This document shows positions 26,350 through 33,786 of a DNA stretch of 33,786 nucleotides, one piece after another. The notes below the pieces were generated by a model that was given only the letters and a program-made list of their open reading frames with translations, was not told the DNA's origin and ran no database searches. The position numbers and the translations under genes are program-made. This stretch comes from Pseudomonadales bacterium (lineage in GTDB: Bacteria > Pseudomonadota > Gammaproteobacteria > Pseudomonadales > Azotimanducaceae), in NCBI GenBank assembly GCA_030749725.1, contig JASMJM010000070.1, positions 1-33,786 on the forward strand. Reading direction: 5' to 3'. The stretch's first letter is position 1. Each line of letters begins with the position of its first letter.

Positions 26350-26565
26350 TGAATCTCCCTGTACATTTGCGCCAAAAAATCTGCAAGATTTGGTGCAAGG
26401 AACGACATCGGATGCATACAATGGTTGCCGGTGCTGCCCATCTGGGGAGAGGTGTCATGCATCGATGGCAAGCACTGGTGATTGACCGAGTAGACCCGTG
26501 TGAATCTGGATTGAGCGACTTGCCACGCTCACACAATTGAATCAGCCTATCGAGGTATCCGGCAG

Positions 26566-27930
26566 ATGAGATCTGCGCCCCGAATTTCCAACAGTGAGTT
26601 TGCCAGGCGTCGCGTGGAACTGATGCAGTTGATGGAACCCAATAGCATAGCCATTCTGCCTGCATCCCAATCAAAGAATAGAAACGGTGATGTGGAATAC
26701 AGCTTCAGACAGGACAGTGACTTCTACTACCTGAGTGGCTTCGGCGAGACCGATTCAGTCTTTGTGCTGGTTCCGGGCAGAGAGCACGGAGAGAGTATTC
26801 TCTTCTGTCGCGAAAGGGATGAGGAGTTCGAGCGTTGGAATGGTCCCCTGTCGGGACCAGACAGAGCCAGACAACTATATGGCATTGCGGATGCTTTCCC
26901 CATTGAGGACATAGATGAAATCCTGCCGGGCATGATCGAAGGCAAAGACAAACTCTATTATGCCATGGGGGTCAATCGGGATTTTGACAACAAGATCATC
27001 GAATGGGTTAACTCGATTTCGTCCAAGAAGAAATATGGTGCGGAACCACCGGGTGAATTCGTTCAGCTCGGACAGTTTCTGCATGAATTACGTTTGTTCA
27101 AGAGCAAGCAGGAGATTACCTTGCTGAAACAGGCTGCAAACATCACTACTAAGGCGCACATAGCCGCCATGCGACGAGCCGCGGCAGGAGTGTATGAATA
27201 CCAGTTGGAAGCCGAACTGCAATACCTGTTTCTGAAGGAGGGAGCCAGATCACCAGCCTATCCCATCATCGTCGGATCGGGACAGAACAGCTGCATCTTG
27301 CACTATATAGGCAATGCCGAAATGCTGCAGGATGGTGACCTGGTGCTCGTCGATGCTGGCTGTGAATACCAATACTACGCCTGCGACGCAACCAGAACCT
27401 TTCCAGTCAATGGCTGCTACAACGCCCAGCAGAAGGCTATCTATGAAATCGTACTGGCAGCTCAGAAAGCGGCGATCGAAATGGTTCGACCCGGTAATAA
27501 CTGGAATCAACCGCATCAAGCTGCCGTCAGAGTCGTATGTGAGGGTCTCGTAGAATTGGGGCTGCTCAGAGGCGAGATTGAGGAACTGATTGAAACCGAG
27601 GCCTTCAAGCAATTCTATATGCACAAGACAGGACACTGGATGGGAATGGACGTGCACGACGTCGGCGAATACAAGATAGGCGGGGAATGGCGGATCTTTG
27701 AAGCGGGGATGGTGTTGACGGTCGAGCCTGGGATCTACATCTCCAAAGACGTAAAGCGCGTCCCGAAGGAGATCCGGAGCCAGGTTCCTGAACCGGTGCC
27801 AGCCAGATGGCGCGGGCTGGGCATTCGCATCGAAGACAACCTGCTGGTAACCAGAGACGGCAACGAGGTACTTACCAGGGGCATACCGAAAGAGATCGAC
27901 GAGATCGAACACCTGTTGTCCACAGCATAA
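26566..27930 (+). CDS. pepP: Xaa-Pro aminopeptidase P
   Basis: Dimetal aminopeptidase of family M24B that removes N-terminal residues before proline. Length 454 (E. coli 441). The N-terminal domain has FRQDSDFYYLSGF; the pita-bread catalytic domain has all five metal ligands: Asp263 and Asp274 (LVDAGCEYQYYACDATRTFP), His357 (HKTGHWMGMDVHDVG), Glu387 (TVEPGIYI) and Glu423 (GIRIEDN). ATG at 26566 has GAGG about 10 bases upstream. It diverges from zapB-zapA as in other gammaproteobacteria, but ygfB before it and ubiH after it are missing. Confidence 0.95.
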   Translation: MRSAPRISNSEFARRRVELMQLMEPNSIAILPASQSKNRNGDVEYSFRQDSDFYYLSGFGETDSVFVLVPGREHGESILFCRERDEEFERWNGPLSGPDRARQLYGIADAFPIEDIDEILPGMIEGKDKLYYAMGVNRDFDNKIIEWVNSISSKKKYGAEPPGEFVQLGQFLHELRLFKSKQEITLLKQAANITTKAHIAAMRRAAAGVYEYQLEAELQYLFLKEGARSPAYPIIVGSGQNSCILHYIGNAEMLQDGDLVLVDAGCEYQYYACDATRTFPVNGCYNAQQKAIYEIVLAAQKAAIEMVRPGNNWNQPHQAAVRVVCEGLVELGLLRGEIEELIETEAFKQFYMHKTGHWMGMDVHDVGEYKIGGEWRIFEAGMVLTVEPGIYISKDVKRVPKEIRSQVPEPVPARWRGLGIRIEDNLLVTRDGNEVLTRGIPKEIDEIEHLLSTA

Positions 27931-28060
27931 GACCAGCGGAGATGCAGTACAGATTCGGCGCCACTCAGCGCACTAAAGTGCTACCGGTCTCTATCCCCAG
28001 AATTGCGAAATGGGTAGAATAGCTGCTCTTCACTTCCTTGTGATCGACTAGTTTCACGCC

Positions 28061-29149
28061 ATGGGTCTGAGAACGATTCTATTCCCCGAACATCAGAGAT
28101 CCGGTGCCAAGATCATCGACTTCAGCGGATGGGAAATGCCCCTGCATTATGGCTCGCAGATTAAGGAGCACGGGGCGGTCAGAACCGGTGCCGGGGTCTT
28201 TGATGTATCCCACATGACGGTGGTGGACGTGCAGGGAGCCGACGCCAATTCCTACCTGCGCTATCTGCTGGCTAACGATGTCAATAAGCTAAACGAATTG
28301 GGTAAGGCGCTGTACACTGCCATGCTGAATCACGAAGGCAAGGTGATGGACGACCTGATCGTCTACCTTCGCAGCGATGGATACAGACTGGTGGTGAATT
28401 GCGCCACACGAGAGAAGGATCTGCGCTGGATGGCGGATCAAGTCGGGAAATTCGATGTCGAGCTTAAGGAGCGAGATAGCTGTGCAATGATCGCTGTACA
28501 GGGACCGGAAGCTTTCGATCGGGTGCGCACCGCTGTATCGCCTGCACAAGCTGAATTAATCGATCGACTGAAACCATTCCAGGGATTGGAAGCGGAAAAC
28601 TGGTTCATTGCGAGAACGGGTTATACCGGTGAAAAGGGTCTTGAGATAATATTACCCGGTGAGAATGTAAGCGCGTTTTGGGTCGATCTGGTAGCCAGTG
28701 GCGTCAAACCAATCGGCTTGGGGGCCAGGGACACGCTACGTCTCGAAGCCGGCATGAATCTCTATGGCAACGATATGGATGAAACCACTTCACCACTCGA
28801 GGCGAACATGGGGGCAACAGTCGCGTGGCGACCCGAGGCACGCCAGTTCATTGGCAGGCAGGCGCTGACCGCGGAACGAGCGACCGGTGTCAATCGGAAG
28901 CTCGTCGGTCTGGTCATGGAGTCTCGTGGTGTAATGCGACGCCATCAGCCGGTTGTCCATCGGGATCGAAAAATTGGCGAGATCACCAGCGGTGCCTACT
29001 CACCCACTTTGGGTTATTCCATTGCCCTGGCACGGATTGAAAGAACCGAACGTAAAGCGCTGCAGGTTGAAATACGTAACGTACTTCACTCGGTCCGGAT
29101 GGTGAAAACACCTTTTGTAAGGAACGGTAAGAAAGTCTACAGAGATTGA
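28061..29149 (+). CDS. gcvT: Glycine cleavage system T protein (aminomethyltransferase)
   Basis: Transfers the methylene group from aminomethyl-lipoyl GcvH to THF, releasing ammonia. The 362-residue sequence has HQRSGAKIIDFSGWEMPLHYGSQIKEH at the N-terminus, GVFDVSHM, the folate-site LANDVNKL region, RTGYTGEKGLEI and GLGARDTLRLEAGMNLYG. A stop codon four codons upstream fixes ATG 28061 as the first start; no clear Shine-Dalgarno precedes it. The 130 bases between pepP and gcvT show no recognisable glycine riboswitch. First gene of the gcv cluster. Confidence 0.95.
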   Translation: MGLRTILFPEHQRSGAKIIDFSGWEMPLHYGSQIKEHGAVRTGAGVFDVSHMTVVDVQGADANSYLRYLLANDVNKLNELGKALYTAMLNHEGKVMDDLIVYLRSDGYRLVVNCATREKDLRWMADQVGKFDVELKERDSCAMIAVQGPEAFDRVRTAVSPAQAELIDRLKPFQGLEAENWFIARTGYTGEKGLEIILPGENVSAFWVDLVASGVKPIGLGARDTLRLEAGMNLYGNDMDETTSPLEANMGATVAWRPEARQFIGRQALTAERATGVNRKLVGLVMESRGVMRRHQPVVHRDRKIGEITSGAYSPTLGYSIALARIERTERKALQVEIRNVLHSVRMVKTPFVRNGKKVYRD

Positions 29150-29183
29150 GCGCTAAACTGAATGAGTCAAGGGGAATGCTCAA

Positions 29184-29579
29184 ATGGCTGATTTTCCTGA
29201 TAGTATCAAGTATACGGCAACCCATGAGTGGGTGAGGCGGGAGGACGATGGTTCCGTAACGGTTGGCATATCCGATCACGCCCAGGACGCTATGGGTGAT
29301 ATTGTTTACGTCGAACTACCGGAGGCCGGCGCAACCGTTGAAGTCCAGGATGAAGTCGGCGTGATCGAATCCGTTAAGGCCGCTGCGGACATTTATGCGC
29401 CGATCGCCGGCGCGATCACTGCGGTGAACGAGAAGCTGGAAGATGCGCCGGAAACGGTCAATGAGTCCCCTTATGAAGACGGTTGGCTCTTCAAAATCGA
29501 ACCTATCGAGTCGACAGATTGGGACAATCTGCTGGACGCTGCTGCCTACATGGCAAAGTGTGAGCAGGAAGAGCACTAG
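29184..29579 (+). CDS. gcvH: Glycine cleavage system H protein
   Basis: Lipoylated carrier shuttling the aminomethyl group between GcvP and GcvT. 131 residues, usual length; lipoyl lysine is Lys65 in VIESVKAAADIYAPIAG. A strong AAGGGGAA lies 7 bases upstream. It starts 34 bases after gcvT. The final base of its TAG stop is the first base of the left inverted repeat of the 263-bp element that follows. Confidence 0.96.
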   Translation: MADFPDSIKYTATHEWVRREDDGSVTVGISDHAQDAMGDIVYVELPEAGATVEVQDEVGVIESVKAAADIYAPIAGAITAVNEKLEDAPETVNESPYEDGWLFKIEPIESTDWDNLLDAAAYMAKCEQEEH

Positions 29580-29841
29580 TACTCCAACTACCTAGAATTG
29601 ATGGGTTCAGCAAGTCGAGAAGCCGTTGGCCGCTAGGCGCGACTCGCCGGGAATGGCTAGTCCTTTCCAAGAGTCGCAACAACGTGGACGACGGCTTCTC
29701 GGCTTGCCCGAAGGGAGCTTGCCAGGTGATCCAATACTGCGTTACAACCCTTGAAAAGGACTAGCCATTCCCTTCGGGCTGTGCCTTGCCTTGGATCATC
29801 TGGTAAGCTCTGAACCCATCAATTCTAGGTAGTTGGAGTAC
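29579..29841. mobile_element. 263-bp MITE-like element with perfect 32-bp terminal inverted repeats
   Basis: The left end 29579-29610 (gtactccaactacctagaat...) is the exact reverse complement of the right end 29810-29841. Both ends carry GTAC, which could be the target duplication, or TA within it. The interior has four more inverted pairs: 29611-29626 with 29691-29706 (15 of 16), 29649-29671 with 29750-29772 (22 of 23), 29706-29716 with 29769-29779 (11 of 11) and 29717-29734 with 29791-29808 (16 of 18). Several of these cross one another. No ORF of note is inside. It sits between gcvH and gcvPA. Confidence 0.88.
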
Positions 29842-29877
29842 CAGATAAGATTCTTTGCAGAAGATGGGTCTGACGGT

Positions 29878-29910
29878 AAAGCCACACTCGGGTGTGGCTT
29901 TATGCTTTTA
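29878..29910 (+). terminator. Terminator-like hairpin between gcvH and gcvPA
   Basis: A perfect 10-bp stem, aaagccacac (29878-29887) with gtgtggcttt (29892-29901), around a TCGG tetraloop, followed by atgctttta. The poly-T tract is interrupted, so termination may be partial. It lies 24 bases before the gcvPA start. Confidence 0.65.
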
Positions 29911-29933
29911 ATGCACGAGAGGTGAATCGCACA

Positions 29934-31292
29934 ATGCCATTTATTCCGCATACCGACGAGGATGAAAGAACAATGCTCGAAGCCATCGGTGTGAATTCGA
30001 TCGAGGATCTGTTTGATGAGATTCCCGCCGAGCTGAGATCGAACCAGCTTGCGCACATACCGGCAGCAATCGGTGAGATGGAATTGCTGCGCGAGATGGC
30101 GGCCAGAGCCAGACAGGACGAGACCAGACTCAGTTTCTTAGGTGCCGGCGCCTACGAACACCATATCCCCAGTGCCGTGCTGGAGCTGATATCGAGAGGA
30201 GAATTCCTGACTGCCTATACGCCCTATCAGGCCGAGGCGAGTCAGGGAACACTGCAGGTGACCTACGAGTACCAGACCATGATGGCGCATCTGACTGCAA
30301 TGGATGTATCCAATGCATCTGTGTATGACGGGGCTACCGCACTGGCAGAAGCGACCCTGATGGCCGTTCGAGCCAACCGCAAGTCGCACTCCCGCAAGAT
30401 CCTGCTTGCCGGAAACATCAATCCCTTCTACCGCAGTACCTGCGCAAACATCGTCAGGAACCAGCAGATAGAGCTGGTTGAGATTCCCTATGGGGATGCT
30501 GACGGCTTAACAAAGGCAGAGTCGTTGGACTCTTTTGCCGATGAGGATATCACCGCATTGGTCATCTCCTACCCGAACTTCTTTGGTGGTTTGGATGCAG
30601 TAGATGAGCTAACGGATTGGGCTCACGGCATCGGTGCCCTGGTCATCGCCGCCGTCAATCCAATCGCAATGGGTATGCTACGACCCCCAGGTGAGTGGGG
30701 TGAAGACGGAGTAGATATCGCCATCGGAGAAGGGCAGCCTCTTGGCGTACCCCTCGCATCCGGTGGCCCCTATTTCGGGTTTATGTGCTGCCGTCAGAAT
30801 TTTGTAAGACAGTTACCGGGCAGGATTATCGGTCGAACCCTTGACCTTGATGGCAACGAGGGGTTCACGTTGACGCTGCAGGCGAGGGAGCAACATATAC
30901 GGCGAGCCAAAGCCACCTCGAATATTTGCACCAATCAGGGATTACTCGCCAATGCGGCCACTATCTATTTGAGCTTACTCGGCGCGAAGGGATTAAAAGC
31001 GGTTGCCCAGACTTGCCACGAGAGGACGGCGGCTTTGTTGAGCAAGCTGACGGCCATCGAAGGCGTCACCTGTCGGTTTGATGGACCGTTCTTTCACGAA
31101 ATAGTCATCAGATTGCCAAAACCTGCCGGACCGGTTCTGCAGGAGATGGCGAAAGACGGAATTCTAGCTGGCTATGGCTTGGGCAGGACCTGCAGCGGAC
31201 TCGAGGACTGTATATTGACTAATGTCACTGAGACCAAAAGCGATCAGGATCTGGATGATTTCAGGGACTGTTTGGCGAACGCTGTGGTTTGA
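29934..31292 (+). CDS. gcvPA: Glycine dehydrogenase (decarboxylating) subunit 1
   Basis: The N-terminal half of the split, two-subunit P protein, which with GcvPB decarboxylates glycine using PLP. 452 residues: MPFIPHTDEDERTMLEAIGV at the N-terminus, FLGAGAYEHHIPSAV, TAYTPYQAEASQGTLQ, the DGATALAEA segment and SNICTNQGLLA. I chose ATG 29934, with AGAGGTG about 9 bases upstream, over an earlier start at 29892 that would run through the terminator hairpin. gcvPB follows after 18 bases. Confidence 0.95.
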   Translation: MPFIPHTDEDERTMLEAIGVNSIEDLFDEIPAELRSNQLAHIPAAIGEMELLREMAARARQDETRLSFLGAGAYEHHIPSAVLELISRGEFLTAYTPYQAEASQGTLQVTYEYQTMMAHLTAMDVSNASVYDGATALAEATLMAVRANRKSHSRKILLAGNINPFYRSTCANIVRNQQIELVEIPYGDADGLTKAESLDSFADEDITALVISYPNFFGGLDAVDELTDWAHGIGALVIAAVNPIAMGMLRPPGEWGEDGVDIAIGEGQPLGVPLASGGPYFGFMCCRQNFVRQLPGRIIGRTLDLDGNEGFTLTLQAREQHIRRAKATSNICTNQGLLANAATIYLSLLGAKGLKAVAQTCHERTAALLSKLTAIEGVTCRFDGPFFHEIVIRLPKPAGPVLQEMAKDGILAGYGLGRTCSGLEDCILTNVTETKSDQDLDDFRDCLANAVV

Positions 31293-31310
31293 GGAGAGTG
31301 GGCAGAATAG

Positions 31311-32774
31311 ATGCTGATTTTTGAGAAGGGAAAAAGCGGCCGTAGTGCCACAGCGCAGTATCCTGACAAAAAGGTCGCCGTGGATGATATCCCGGCAAGT
31401 CACCTCAGGGAGCAGCAACCATTGCTGCCAGGTGTATCGGAATTACAGGTTATCAGGCACTTCACCAATCTCTCCAATAAGAACTTCTCGATCGACAACC
31501 AGCCCTATCCGCTCGGCTCATGTACCATGAAGTACAATCCACGCGGTGCCCATAGAGCTGTCAACCAGCCTGGGTTCACAAACCGGCATCCACTTGCACC
31601 CGAGCACTGTAGTCAGGGCTTGCTGACTTGTTTGTGGGAACTGCAGGAATTCCTGAAAGACATCACGGGCATGCCGTTCGTATCCCTGACACCCATGGCC
31701 GGTGCTCAGGGGGAATTTGCCGGAATCGCGATGATCCGGGCCTATCACGCTAACAACGGGCAGCATGACAGAGTGGAGATCGTCATACCAACTGCGGCCC
31801 ATGGCACAAATCCTGCCACCGCAGCCATGTGCGGCTATCGGGTCAGAGAGGTACAAGTCAGTTCTGACGGTGATATAGATCTGGATGACTTAAAGAGGGT
31901 AGTGGGGCCCCAAACCGCTGGTCTAATGATGACTAATCCGTCCACCTGTGGTGTATTCGAGCGTCAGATCAAAGCCATAGCCGAACTGATCCATGCGGCG
32001 GGCGGACTGCTTTATTACGACGGGGCTAATCTGAATGCAGTGCTGGGTAAGGTTAAGCCTGGCGATATGGGGTTTGATGTGCTGCATATGAATCTGCACA
32101 AGACATTTGCCACCCCGCACGGGGGCGGAGGACCAGGGGCAGGACCCGTGGCAGCCAGCGAAAAACTCGCGCCATATCTACCCATACCGGTGGTGGGCAG
32201 GCAGGAAAATGCCGAGGGGTATCGTTGGATGGATGAAGTCGATTTACCCGACAGCATAGGACGGTTGTCAGCGTTTATGGGTAACGCTGCCGTAATGCTG
32301 AGAGCATATGCGTATACGCGTCTCCTCGGCGGTGAAGGATTGCACCGAGTGAGTGAATTCGCCACTTTGAATGCTAACTACATGGCAAAGCGGCTAGCGG
32401 AATCCGGCTTCGATCTCGCCTATCCCCACCGCCGGGCGAGCCACGAATTTGTAGTCACGCTCTTGCGGCAGTCCAAGGAATTGGGAGTGACCGCCATGGA
32501 TTTTGCCAAGCGGCTGCTGGACTACGGCTACCATTCTCCTACCACTTATTTCCCGCTACTGGTACCTGAGTGTCTCTTGATTGAACCAACGGAAACGGAA
32601 TGCAAAGAGGACCTGGATGGATTCGTCCGTGCCATGGTGGCGATACAAAAAGAGGCGCAACTGACCCCTGATCTGGTGACCACTGCACCTCTCGAGATGC
32701 CGGTGAGAAGGCTAGACGATGTGAAGGCGGCGAGGGAACCGGATCTCGTCTGGCAACCGGAAGATGAAGGTTGA
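31311..32774 (+). CDS. gcvPB: Glycine dehydrogenase (decarboxylating) subunit 2
   Basis: The PLP-binding half of glycine decarboxylase. 487 residues; Lys264 in [20 protein letters not shown] is the PLP Schiff-base lysine. Other family segments are [41 protein letters not shown] and NPSTCGVFE. The C-terminal [22 protein letters not shown] is typical. It ends 7 bases from the convergent imelysin gene. Confidence 0.96.
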   Translation: MLIFEKGKSGRSATAQYPDKKVAVDDIPASHLREQQPLLPGVSELQVIRHFTNLSNKNFSIDNQPYPLGSCTMKYNPRGAHRAVNQPGFTNRHPLAPEHCSQGLLTCLWELQEFLKDITGMPFVSLTPMAGAQGEFAGIAMIRAYHANNGQHDRVEIVIPTAAHGTNPATAAMCGYRVREVQVSSDGDIDLDDLKRVVGPQTAGLMMTNPSTCGVFERQIKAIAELIHAAGGLLYYDGANLNAVLGKVKPGDMGFDVLHMNLHKTFATPHGGGGPGAGPVAASEKLAPYLPIPVVGRQENAEGYRWMDEVDLPDSIGRLSAFMGNAAVMLRAYAYTRLLGGEGLHRVSEFATLNANYMAKRLAESGFDLAYPHRRASHEFVVTLLRQSKELGVTAMDFAKRLLDYGYHSPTTYFPLLVPECLLIEPTETECKEDLDGFVRAMVAIQKEAQLTPDLVTTAPLEMPVRRLDDVKAAREPDLVWQPEDEG

Positions 32775-32781
32775 GGAACCA

Positions 32782-33786
32782 TCAAGATCCGAGCATGGAC
32801 TCAAGCTCCTGGCTGTGATCGATCATGATGGAAAGGCTTCTGTTGAGCTCCAGCAACGTCGACGGGTCCAGCTTTGCATCAAGTTCGGTGAGTCGCTGCA
32901 GCGTTGCCTTGGCCAAGGTAGCAAACTGGCTGGCCAATTCCGGATCCAATGATTCAAACAGTTCGTGCAGGCGGCCCGGATCTGAATACACAAAAACCAG
33001 GGTTTGCATATAAGTAAGTAGATCTTGTGCCGAGCTATTGCTGAACCTGGAGTGTCCGCTTGCTTCATCCCCGGGCGTCAGCAACAGCAGCTCCCGCTGC
33101 ATGCTCTGCAGAGCTTCGGTACAGGCTTGAATTGCTCCTCTCAAATTATGTGTGGTTGCCGTGGCTGGCTGGGGCGCCTCTGCAGCGGGCTGCTGATTTT
33201 GGCCGACAATATCGTCATGGAGCAACTTGACGATCAATCGCAGCGTTTCTCGCCGTCGGTTATTACTGAGCTGATGCAAGCGTAGGCCATCGTTTTGCTG
33301 GTCTGCAGTAAGCTCGCTCTGCACTGGAAAGTCGGTAATAGGTCGAGCCCAGAGCAGGAATTCGATGGCATGAAATCCCAAGCTCACTTCCTCTGCTGCG
33401 GTGATACCGTGCTGGTTTCTGAGGGTCTGCTCGTCGATCGAAAGGGTTAGATCGTTGATGATGCCACTGGTGGGATAGAGCTGCAGAGAGTCAAGGAATC
33501 CCTCCTGGATCGGCCAGGCGTCGATCATATGGGGCAGTTGTCCTGCGCTGCCGGACGCTGCACTAGGCATACCAGGCTTGGTTGCAGACACATAGAAATT
33601 TGCTTCGAGAAAGGATTGATGTGCGCTCAACCAGACTCGTTGGGCCGCGTCGAGATTGTCAAGGTTGGGGTCAAACAGGACCGCGGTCACTGCTTCCTGC
33701 AGGTTTTTCGTTTGCGTGCTGAGCAGCTGTGACCGCACAGCTGCCGAGGGGGAATATAATTCAAGTACGAGCGACTCCGAGAACCG
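32782..33786 (-). CDS. Imelysin-family (peptidase M75-like) protein, 5' end outside window
   Basis: Members are periplasmic or outer-membrane proteins of iron-uptake loci; the peptidase role is doubtful for most. The family motif GxHxxE appears as LGFHAIEFLLW, preceded by DAWPIQEGFLDSLQLYPTSG, with a low-complexity Pro/Ala/Gln linker and a helical C-terminal half. A GTG at 33738 is possible, but the frame stays open to the right edge (RFSESLVLELYSPSAAV), and a signal peptide is expected further upstream, so the gene is probably truncated by the window. Confidence 0.8.
   Translation of the reverse strand, partial: RFSESLVLELYSPSAAVRSQLLSTQTKNLQEAVTAVLFDPNLDNLDAAQRVWLSAHQSFLEANFYVSATKPGMPSAASGSAGQLPHMIDAWPIQEGFLDSLQLYPTSGIINDLTLSIDEQTLRNQHGITAAEEVSLGFHAIEFLLWARPITDFPVQSELTADQQNDGLRLHQLSNNRRRETLRLIVKLLHDDIVGQNQQPAAEAPQPATATTHNLRGAIQACTEALQSMQRELLLLTPGDEASGHSRFSNSSAQDLLTYMQTLVFVYSDPGRLHELFESLDPELASQFATLAKATLQRLTELDAKLDPSTLLELNRSLSIMIDHSQELESMLGS

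Noticed and set aside
26290-26421. Longer N-terminus for the zapB-like protein
   Set aside because: It would span a good -35/-10 pair and adds residues not seen in the short coiled-coil family.
27931-28060. Glycine riboswitch upstream of gcvT
   Set aside because: I looked for the paired-aptamer core sequences in this gap and in 29842-29933 and did not find them. A covariance search would settle it.
29579-29841. Integron attC site
   Set aside because: No integrase, no gene cassettes, and the long perfect end repeats and multiple internal stems are not attC-like.

Overview
The window is a stretch of chromosome from a gammaproteobacterium. The best evidence is the gene order zapB-like, zapA, 6S RNA, fthC with pepP diverging from it, together with a ChpA/ChpC chemosensory pair, an E. 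coli-type SerA with a C-terminal ACT domain and the split GcvPA/GcvPB glycine decarboxylase. Base composition looks even, and no phage, transposase, CRISPR array or tRNA is visible. The heterodisulfide-reductase (Hdr) operon suggests an anaerobic or sulfur-metabolising lineage; that is inference only.

Layout. (1) 1-5141: the 3' part of a very large ChpA-like hybrid histidine kinase, then a ChpC-like CheW protein (type IV pilus/chemosensory). (2) 5138-8135, minus strand: metK, metF and rsmE, all SAM or C1 functions. Four tandem 58-59 bp repeats between metF and rsmE each carry a copy of the rsmE translation start. (3) 8428-13700, plus strand: tkt, pgk, fba and an alpha/beta hydrolase. (4) 22918-13725, minus strand: a compact seven-gene operon hdrC, hdrB, hdrA (fused to a GltD-like NAD(P)H module), mvhD/flpD, a GlcF/HdrD-like Fe-S protein, a GlcD-like FAD oxidase and serA. 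(5) 23099-26325, minus strand: rpiA, def, fthC, 6S RNA, zapA and a zapB-like gene, plus one tiny plus-strand membrane ORF. (6) 26566-32774, plus strand: pepP, gcvT, gcvH, gcvPA and gcvPB. A 263-bp element with perfect 32-bp terminal inverted repeats and a terminator-like hairpin lie between gcvH and gcvPA. (7) 32782 to the right edge, minus strand: an imelysin-family protein cut by the window edge.

How the parts fit. Much of the window serves C3/C1 metabolism: triose and pentose phosphates (tkt, pgk, fba, rpiA), serine synthesis (serA), glycine cleavage (gcvTHP), folate C1 carriers (metF, fthC) and SAM (metK). The Hdr operon is the most unusual part. It puts a complete HdrABC-MvhD electron-transfer core in one transcription unit with a 2-hydroxyacid dehydrogenase pair (GlcD-like and GlcF-like) and serA. 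This suggests that electrons from a 2-hydroxyacid, possibly D-2-hydroxyglutarate made by SerA or glycolate, are passed to a flavin-based electron-bifurcating or confurcating Hdr complex. All functions are read from sequence motifs and family knowledge; no searches could be run.
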